Assembly (NCBI GenBank): GCA_027062325.1
Contig: JAMOTN010000027.1
Location: 1-9,065 of the forward strand
From: a bacterium
GTDB lineage: Bacteria > JAMOTN01
DNA length: 9,065 bases
Direction of reading: 5' to 3'
Position 1 is the first letter of the stretch. The number at the start of each line of letters is the position of its first letter. Made by a program: the position numbers and the translations under genes. The notes under the pieces were generated by a model, which was not told the origin of the DNA, searched no databases, and saw only the letters and a list, made by a program, of their open reading frames with translations. This document shows positions 1 to 4,977 of the stretch, piece after piece.

Positions 1-2
1 TC

Positions 3-356
3 CCTTATCCTTGGGATAATGTATCGGCCATGGTGTTTTATCCGGTTAACAACACAGATTATATTGAGTATTACTTGGATTTGGATGTAAACAGCACTTA
101 TACATTTGATTTTTACTTTATGGGAATGCCGGACTCTTCAACTTTTGAAATAGAACTGGATGGCGGTGGTTTGACAGTAGCAACAGGAGTGTTTGATACA
201 TACTCGGAAAGTCCCAAGCCTATAAAGGGTAGTTTGACAGTTGATGTTGGCGCAGGTTTTGGAGTTACGCGTTCCGTGAAGATGACAATAAGAAGTGGTT
301 TCTCAATGGGAAACGTGTATCTTGACAAAATAGTCATAAGAAAGATTTCAGGATAA
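3..356 (+). CDS. C-terminal part of a beta-rich, probably secreted or surface protein (5' partial)
   Basis: The reading frame is open from the first bases of the window, and the first ATG (position 30) has no SD site, so this is the 3' end of a longer gene. About 117 residues are visible. They are rich in alternating hydrophobic, Thr, Ser, Gly and aromatic residues, with very few long helical stretches. The segment ends in a strand-like GNVYLDKIVIRK followed by a short ISG tail. This composition and ending resemble the last strand of jelly-roll, carbohydrate-binding-like or adhesion domains that close extracellular proteins. The resemblance is to a fold only; no catalytic or binding residue can be named and the upstream domains are outside the window. 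The next gene begins about 70 nt downstream, so they may share a transcript, but nothing shows a functional link. Confidence 0.7.
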   Translation, partial: PYPWDNVSAMVFYPVNNTDYIEYYLDLDVNSTYTFDFYFMGMPDSSTFEIELDGGGLTVATGVFDTYSESPKPIKGSLTVDVGAGFGVTRSVKMTIRSGFSMGNVYLDKIVIRKISG

Positions 357-407
357 GGGTTAAACATGAGAAAGAAGAACCTGTAGAGAGACTTGGATAA
401 AGGTTTA

Positions 408-417
408 GAGAGGTGAT
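408..417 (+). promoter_or_regulatory. Ribosome binding site for the 96-aa ORF
   Basis: GAGAGGTGAT closely matches the complement of the 16S 3' end. It sits 8 nt before the ATG at 426 and is the main evidence that this small unrecognised ORF is a real gene. Confidence 0.7.
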
Positions 418-425
418 AAGCACTA

Positions 426-716
426 ATGCGAGTTGAACCTGTAATGGTTTACAGTTTGAGTAGTCCAGGGATAAAAGATGTGAGATTAGAGGTAAACCCC
501 TTAGGTGCACCACATGTGGGAAGAGGAGAAGCTAAGGTAGAATTTGAGAATACAGATATAGAGAGTCAAAAAATGACTGAAGGAGATATTAAAAATCAAG
601 CTATTTACGCAGCTAAGTTGCACGAGGTTGGTGGACACTTTAATGTATCTAAGTTGAAAGAGATGGCGTTACAAAGTGGTATGACTCAAGGAGTATTTGT
701 GGATATGACTTTGTGA
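426..716 (+). CDS. Small hypothetical protein, 96 aa
   Basis: The ATG at 426 is preceded by a good SD site (GAGAGGTGAT, 408-417), so the ORF is very likely translated. I do not recognise the family. The protein has no signal peptide or TM segment and appears cytoplasmic. The N-terminal half is Val/Pro/Gly-containing and strand-like. The C-terminal half (about residues 50-85) is Lys/Glu/Ala-rich and helix-like, ending in a short hydrophobic tail (GVFVDMTL). A HEVGGH string near residue 66 resembles a zinc protease motif but has one residue too many between Glu and the second His. It lies between a surface protein and an aldolase-family gene, and neither neighbour explains it. It could be a small regulator or chaperone, but the sequence gives no proof. 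Confidence 0.65.
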   Translation: MRVEPVMVYSLSSPGIKDVRLEVNPLGAPHVGRGEAKVEFENTDIESQKMTEGDIKNQAIYAAKLHEVGGHFNVSKLKEMALQSGMTQGVFVDMTL

Positions 717-760
717 TTGCGTTGGTAAATTCGGAAAGTATCGCAAGTGTTGAATGAAAA

Positions 761-769
761 GGGGAGGAG
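761..769 (+). promoter_or_regulatory. Ribosome binding site that sets the GTG start of the aldolase gene
   Basis: GGGGAGGAG lies downstream of the more 5' ATG (754) and 5 nt before the GTG at 775. It makes the GTG the likelier start and shortens the protein by seven residues. Confidence 0.7.
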
Positions 770-774
770 AATTG

Positions 775-1413
775 GTGAGGAGAAAACAGCAATTTGTTTG
801 GCGGGAATTTAGGCGAATTGGAAAGCTGTTGAGTGTAGATGGCCAGATTGCTGGTGGAAGTGGCAACATGAGTATGTGCAAGTTTGGACGCGTTTGGTAT
901 ACAAAAAGTGGAGCTTTGCTAGGGGATTTGAAATTTTACGATATTGTGAGTTGTAAGTTGGAAAAAGCATTTACTTTTGAAAATGTGTGTAACAAGCGTG
1001 CAACGCGTGAGTCAATTGTTCACAATGCAGTATATGCTCATTGTTTTGGGGGTGGTATAAAGGCTATTGTTCACACTCATGCTTCAGAGGCAGTAGCTTT
1101 GAGTTTTCAGAGGCATGAAGCGAAAGGAGGTGTAGAGAGGTTAAAGCTTGTTGATGCAGAAGGAGTTTATCTTTTTCCTGAAGGAGTTGAAATTATAAGA
1201 GTAAAAGAAAAAATTGGATCCAAGGATTTAGCAAGGGCGGTAGCAAGAGCTTTTGAAAGGCAGCTTAAGGAATACGAAAATTATGCCAGTTTTGCTGCTG
1301 TAATTGTAGCAGAGCATGGAGTATTTGCTGGAGCTAAAAATTTAGAAGAGGCTTACATAGTGGCTAGCACAGTTTATAAAAGTGCAAAGCTTATATTCAA
1401 TGGTTTGAAGTAA
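775..1413 (+). CDS. Class II aldolase/adducin-family protein
   Basis: This is a 212-aa protein close in length to L-fuculose-phosphate aldolase. Members use a divalent metal to cleave or epimerise phosphorylated sugars, or to dehydrate methylthioribulose phosphate. Visible motifs are GGSGNMS (residues 27-33, phosphate-binding turn), TKSGALLG (43-50), the likely catalytic Glu79 in TRES, the metal ligands His100 and His102 in IVHTHASEA, and the third His181 in AEHGVFAG. The active site therefore looks complete. An in-frame ATG at 754 has no SD site, whereas GGGGAGGAG (761-769) ends 5 nt before the GTG at 775, so I chose GTG; TTG at 772 is too close to the SD. The neighbours are not sugar genes and the substrate cannot be read from the sequence. 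Aldolase, epimerase and dehydratase are all possible. Confidence 0.88.
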   Translation: MRRKQQFVWREFRRIGKLLSVDGQIAGGSGNMSMCKFGRVWYTKSGALLGDLKFYDIVSCKLEKAFTFENVCNKRATRESIVHNAVYAHCFGGGIKAIVHTHASEAVALSFQRHEAKGGVERLKLVDAEGVYLFPEGVEIIRVKEKIGSKDLARAVARAFERQLKEYENYASFAAVIVAEHGVFAGAKNLEEAYIVASTVYKSAKLIFNGLK

Positions 1414-1441
1414 TGTTAAAATTTTCATTGAGGTGTGTTTA

Positions 1442-2140
1442 ATGTTTAAGTATCGCCCAATTTCAAGAAAATTTTCATTAGGTCTTGTAAAGTGCTTAGT
1501 TTTAGTGCTTGTTTTGATATTTATGCGTAATTGGGCGTGTTCATTTCACGATTGGAGTTCTTTAACTGTTCAAAAGTTTGATTTTGTTCCAAGAGATGTT
1601 GATATAGATGTTGCGTGGTGGTTAAAGCAACAACTTCAAACAGCTGGATTCAAAAAGGTGGTTATGGCTAAGACTGAAGGGGTAGATAGCAAATTAATTG
1701 CCAAAGTTTTAAAGTGGGCCTCTTTTGAAGTTAGATTTAGTCAAATGCCTTGGCGTCCTAGTGCGCCGCTTGAAATTTCTTCAGATGAAGTGGCAGTTTT
1801 TATCAAGTCAGTTGAGTACTTTGTTACTGATGAGTTTTACAAGGATAAGGCGAATCCAGGAGTTTATTCGGTAATTGCAAAGTCTTCTAAAACTGTACGT
1901 TTAAAAGTCTTGTTAAAAGATGGTAGGATAGCTCTTATAGATGAAATATACCCCTATCACGAAGTAAATCTTGTTTTGCAACAGGAGGATGCAAAAGAGT
2001 GGTGGAAGCTTTTAGAGATGGAAGATAACTGGGGTTATTTTCCAGATTGGAGTTGGTATTCGCACGATTATGTGGAGATGGGGGCAACTTGTCCTACAAC
2101 TTCTACTCAAGAGGTTGATAGGCCAGTTTTCAAATATTGA
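1442..2140 (+). CDS. Exported or membrane-anchored Trp-rich protein of unknown function, 232 aa
   Basis: The ATG at 1442 follows an SD-like TTGAGGTG (1428-1435). A GTG at 1433 lies inside that SD and is rejected as the start. The N-terminus has basic residues (Lys4, Arg5, Arg9, Lys10) followed by a hydrophobic run (about 13-28), so it is a Sec signal or an anchor. Cys33 is not in a proper lipobox. The mature part has 11 Trp residues. Its order suggests a strand (LTVQKFDF), a helix (DIDVAWWLKQQLQTAGFKKVV), then strands around residues 115-175 including VRLKVLLKDGRI. That pattern is reminiscent of periplasmic CsgG-like or lipoprotein domains that start with an effective-helix-and-ADxII arrangement, but the similarity is weak and I cannot assign a family. 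The tail (about 197-232) is aromatic and polar. It starts 28 nt after the aldolase stop. Confidence 0.75.
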   Translation: MFKYRPISRKFSLGLVKCLVLVLVLIFMRNWACSFHDWSSLTVQKFDFVPRDVDIDVAWWLKQQLQTAGFKKVVMAKTEGVDSKLIAKVLKWASFEVRFSQMPWRPSAPLEISSDEVAVFIKSVEYFVTDEFYKDKANPGVYSVIAKSSKTVRLKVLLKDGRIALIDEIYPYHEVNLVLQQEDAKEWWKLLEMEDNWGYFPDWSWYSHDYVEMGATCPTTSTQEVDRPVFKY

Positions 2141-2220
2141 AGAGATATAGTTGCTTTTCGTTTAGTTTATTTACTGTGTTTTTACCTTATATTTTCACTA
2201 GCATTGATGTGTCCAATTTA

Positions 2221-2248
2221 AATACTTTAAGTGCTATAATGAAGTATT
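2221..2248. repeat. Inverted repeat AATACTT-N14-AAGTATT around the -10 box
   Basis: The arms at 2221-2227 and 2242-2248 are perfect 7-bp complements with centres 21 bp apart, two helical turns. The 14-bp spacer contains the extended -10. This geometry suits a dimeric repressor operator. A cis RNA hairpin is unlikely because most of the element lies upstream of the expected transcription start. Confidence 0.45.
2232..2240 (+). promoter_or_regulatory. Extended -10 promoter (TGCTATAAT), housekeeping sigma type
   Basis: A perfect TATAAT at 2235-2240 is preceded by TG one base upstream, the extended -10 configuration that can work without a strong -35. No good -35 lies 16-18 nt upstream; a TTGATG at 2204-2209 is too far (25 nt). 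Transcription would begin near 2247 and give a leader of about 55 nt to the membrane-protein gene at 2304. It is the best promoter candidate in the window and is placed where an operon should begin. Confidence 0.6.
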
Positions 2249-2303
2249 GGAGGATTGGAGTTTAATTTGGTGTTAGAATTTCGGTTTGAAAAGGTGGATG
2301 AAT

Positions 2304-3119
2304 ATGTTTCATAGAGGGAATCGCTTTTTTTCGAAAAGTGTATTTGCTTTATTCATTTTTGTTGTAGTGATTGTGGTGAAGGCAGATACTTTGACTTACA
2401 GAGTTATTGGAAAGGCAGAGCCATTTGAAAAAGCCACGTTGGAAGTTATATTTACTTTGTCTAACGTCAAAGATTTAAAGGACTTTTTAAAGTCCAAATG
2501 TGAAGTCACATTTAGTACCCCTGTGGATGTTTCTAATAAGCACTACTCTGGTGTTGATGTGGTTGTTGAGAATGGAAAGGAGATAGCAAGAAGAAGATGC
2601 TTCGTTGGGTTTGAGATACAAACTCCTGATACATGCGAGGTTTACATAGAGTGGTTTGGTTATTCTACAAAAGCTGTTTTATTTACTGGGTTGAAGGAGC
2701 CGGAGCCTGTAAAAATTGTACTGTTTGAGGATCCTATTAATAAGTTGCTGAAGTTTTCTTTTGTCATATTACTTTTATTAGCGGTGTGGTTGCTTTTCAG
2801 ATATTTGGCTCGCCCCAAAATTGTTGAAGCTCGTGATTTGTTGAATCAGGCAAAAGAACTTTATTACTCTAATCCTCAGGATAAGGAATTGATCAAATTA
2901 TTAAAAGAAGCGGTGAAATTAAAATTAACAGAATTGGGACATAGTTCTGCATGGTCTTTTACTTATAGAGATGTTAAAAAGTTTTTACCTGAGTTTTCCC
3001 GCACATGGCTTGAGATGGATAGAGTGTACTTTACAAACGAAAAATTGACCAAGGAGAGTGCGCAAAGGTTTTTGAAGGAGGTTGAAAATTTATTAGAGCG
3101 GCTTAATAGAGAAAAGTGA
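2304..3119 (+). CDS. BatD-like/MoxR-operon membrane protein, 271 aa
   Basis: A hydrophobic N-terminal segment (about residues 12-25, ending near KADT) looks like a signal peptide. It is followed by a roughly 120-residue beta-rich extracytoplasmic domain with three Cys (66, 99, 111), a TM segment (about 149-166), and a Lys/Glu-rich helical cytoplasmic domain of about 100 residues. This is the layout of the BatD-like or DUF4129-like partners found beside MoxR and DUF58 genes, though I recognise it by architecture and context rather than by a firm motif. The ATG at 2304 is chosen because AAGGTG (2291-2296) is 7 nt upstream; TTG at 2286 and ATG at 2298 have no properly spaced SD. It is the first gene after the promoter and ends 15 nt before moxR. 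It probably tethers the ATPase module to the membrane. Confidence 0.7.
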   Translation: MFHRGNRFFSKSVFALFIFVVVIVVKADTLTYRVIGKAEPFEKATLEVIFTLSNVKDLKDFLKSKCEVTFSTPVDVSNKHYSGVDVVVENGKEIARRRCFVGFEIQTPDTCEVYIEWFGYSTKAVLFTGLKEPEPVKIVLFEDPINKLLKFSFVILLLLAVWLLFRYLARPKIVEARDLLNQAKELYYSNPQDKELIKLLKEAVKLKLTELGHSSAWSFTYRDVKKFLPEFSRTWLEMDRVYFTNEKLTKESAQRFLKEVENLLERLNREK

Positions 3120-3134
3120 TGGGAGGCGAAAGCT

Positions 3135-4103
3135 ATGGAGATGAATTTTGAAAAAGCTGCAGAGTTGGTTGAGGCTATAAAAGCAGAGGTTCACAAACGC
3201 ATAGTGGGACAGGAGGAGTTTGTAGAGTTAACACTTGTTGCGTTGGTAGCAAACGGTCACATATTAATAGAAGGTGTTCCGGGATTGGCTAAAACTTTTT
3301 TGGTTAGAACTTTGTCAGAGGTTTTAAATTTGGAGTTTAAAAGGATTCAATTTACACCTGATATGCTTCCTTCCGACATAATAGGAGGTTTAATGTACAA
3401 TCAGAAAAGTGGCGAATTTACTGCACAGAAAGGACCAGTATTTACCAATATGGTATTGGCAGATGAGATAAACAGGGCTCCTGCTAAGGTTCAGAGTGCG
3501 TTGTTGGAAGCTATGCAGGAGAGAGAAGTGACAATTGGTGGGAACACATATCCGCTCCCTAAACCATTTTTAGTTATGGCAACTCAGAATCCTATAGAGC
3601 AAGAGGGGACGTATCCATTGCCAGAGGCTCAAGTTGATAGATTTTTAGTTAAGGCTGTTGTTACTTATCCATCCTTTGAGGAAGAGGTGGAGATAATAAA
3701 CAGAGTTGCATTTGGAAGAAACATTCCTGTTAAGAAAGTTTGTTCGGGTGATGAGATTTTGGCTGTTAAAGAGCTACTTTCTAAGGTTGAAGTAAAAAGG
3801 GATATAAAGGAATATGTGGTTAGATTAGTTGATGCAACAAGAAATCCGGAAAAGTACGGGTTGGAGTTTTTGAAAGAGTATATAAAATGGGGAGCTTCTG
3901 TTAGAGCTTCAATAGCTATGATAGAGGTGGCCTCTGCTTTTGCTCTTATAGAGGGGAGAGACTTTGTGCTTCCTGATGATGTTAAGAGAGCTGCGCTTCC
4001 GGTTTTGCGTCACAGGGTTGTGCCAACATTTTTGGCAGAGGCTGAGGGAAAGAATGCTGACTGGATAGTTGAGAATATTTTGAGGACAGTGAAATCTGCT
4101 TAG
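3135..4103 (+). CDS. MoxR-family AAA+ ATPase
   Basis: This 322-aa protein is a full-length MoxR-type ATPase (AAA_3 domain plus lid). Such proteins act as chaperones that help assemble or activate protein complexes, usually with a vWA/DUF58 partner. Visible motifs are Walker A GVPGLAKT (47-54), Walker B VLADE with Asp110/Glu111 followed by INRAP, sensor 1 in ATQNP (Asn152), the PEAQVDRF arginine-finger region (163-170), and sensor 2 Arg257 in GASVRASI, where the family usually has GASPRAS. The lid domain ends with a conserved-looking LRHRVVPTFLAEAEG. All ATPase residues are present, so it should be active. GGGAGG (3121-3126) sits 8 nt before the ATG. It lies between the membrane partner and the DUF58 gene, the classical order. 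The substrate complex is not identifiable. Confidence 0.95.
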   Translation: MEMNFEKAAELVEAIKAEVHKRIVGQEEFVELTLVALVANGHILIEGVPGLAKTFLVRTLSEVLNLEFKRIQFTPDMLPSDIIGGLMYNQKSGEFTAQKGPVFTNMVLADEINRAPAKVQSALLEAMQEREVTIGGNTYPLPKPFLVMATQNPIEQEGTYPLPEAQVDRFLVKAVVTYPSFEEEVEIINRVAFGRNIPVKKVCSGDEILAVKELLSKVEVKRDIKEYVVRLVDATRNPEKYGLEFLKEYIKWGASVRASIAMIEVASAFALIEGRDFVLPDDVKRAALPVLRHRVVPTFLAEAEGKNADWIVENILRTVKSA

Positions 4104-4131
4104 TAGCACTTTTAGCATTGGAGGAGGAGCT

Positions 4132-4971
4132 ATGGAGCTTTTCACAGCTCAGAGAGCTGAGAGTATAGTTAGAGAAGTTTTTAAACGCCTGGGTTATCTT
4201 GAACTTAAATGGAAGGAAAAAATAGGAGAGAACTATCAAGGGGCTTGGAGAAGTAGATTTAAGGGAGAGGGGTTGGAGTTTGAAGAGCTTAGGAAATGGG
4301 ATCCGGCTGATGATGTGAGAAAAATTGATTGGAGGGCAAGTGCTAGAAAAAATGAGTTGTACGTCAAGGTTTTTTCTGAAGAGAGAAGGGCAAATGTTGT
4401 GATATGGATGGATTCAGCGGAGAGTATGCGGTGGGGTACTAATGAAGTTAAGTATGATAAGGCTTTTGAGGTTGCATCATTCTTTGCAATGCTTGCCTTA
4501 AAGTCCCAAGATAGAGTTGGTGTATTTGCAGATAGGTTTTATAGGCCCTCATCGAGGCGAGATGAGGTTATGGCTTTTTTACAAAAGATGTATTTGAGTG
4601 GAAGGTATTCATTAGAAGAGGCTGTACTGGAGTTGATGAAGTGGGGGCGAAGGTGTGTATTTGTGATAATTTCTGATTTCAATAACTTTGGAGCTTGGCG
4701 TAAGTTGATGGCAGTGTCAGTATTTGCAAAAGTTGTACCTGTGTTTGTTTACGATAAGATAGAGGCGGACCTTCCGGTGTGGAGAGTTGTAGAGTTTTCA
4801 GGTAAGTGGAGATTTATTACCCCGTGGTATGCTGAAAGTTACAGAAAAAGATGGGAAGAGCTACTTTCTGTTTTAAGAAGAAATTTTTTGATATTAGAGA
4901 CGGATTTGATAGAGTTATCAACAGCAGAAGATGTGGCTTTGAAAATTGGGAATTACCTTGTAAGGAGTTGA
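4132..4971 (+). CDS. DUF58 (vWA-like) protein, MoxR partner
   Basis: This 279-aa protein has the DUF58 signature at about residues 47-85: GLEFEELRKW, DPADDVRKIDW and ASARKNELYVK, ending in FSEER. It then has a vWA-like Rossmann half. Within that half the metal site, normally DxSxS, reads DSAES (residues 94-98), so the middle Ser is Ala96. The later Asp182 in IISDF is present. Metal binding may therefore be weakened, which is not rare in DUF58 proteins. There is no TM segment or signal peptide, unlike some membrane-anchored relatives, so it is probably cytoplasmic and recruited by the membrane partner. The SD is GGAGGAGGAG, just before the ATG, and the gene starts 28 nt after moxR. The function is assigned from family and context: adaptor or substrate presenter for the MoxR ATPase. 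Confidence 0.93.
   Translation: MELFTAQRAESIVREVFKRLGYLELKWKEKIGENYQGAWRSRFKGEGLEFEELRKWDPADDVRKIDWRASARKNELYVKVFSEERRANVVIWMDSAESMRWGTNEVKYDKAFEVASFFAMLALKSQDRVGVFADRFYRPSSRRDEVMAFLQKMYLSGRYSLEEAVLELMKWGRRCVFVIISDFNNFGAWRKLMAVSVFAKVVPVFVYDKIEADLPVWRVVEFSGKWRFITPWYAESYRKRWEELLSVLRRNFLILETDLIELSTAEDVALKIGNYLVRS
4962..4967 (+). promoter_or_regulatory. Ribosome binding site that sets the TTG start of the SMC gene
   Basis: AAGGAG lies 10 nt before the TTG at 4978, inside the last codons of the DUF58 gene. The translated N-terminus MRLESLNIKNFKN matches the usual SMC start, confirming that TTG is the initiation codon. Confidence 0.75.
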
Positions 4972-4977
4972 AGTATT

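Larger units (their letters stand above)
2141..2303 (+). other. Non-coding gap before the MoxR-type operon
   Basis: This 163-nt AT-rich stretch separates the left genes from the tightly packed right-hand operon. It contains the extended -10 promoter and inverted repeat described separately. I see no convincing intrinsic terminator (no GC-rich stem followed by a T-run) and no RNA gene. Confidence 0.6.

Noticed and set aside
171-199. TTGACA-like promoter inside the first coding region
   Set aside because: The hexamer at the proper distance (TGATAC) is a poor -10 and the site is inside a gene with no start downstream that it would serve.
620-640. HEVGGH string in the 96-aa protein as a zinc-protease motif (HExxH)
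   Set aside because: There are three residues, not two, between Glu and the second His, and no further ligand or protease context is visible.
717-746. Possible hairpin TTGCG...CGCAA between the 96-aa gene and the aldolase gene
   Set aside because: The stem is only 5 bp with a 20-nt loop and no T-run, so it does not look like a terminator.
2267-2315. Short leader ORF (TTG GTG ... TAG) overlapping the start of the membrane-protein gene
   Set aside because: It is about 15 codons, has no well-spaced SD site, and its sequence shows no regulatory codon run.
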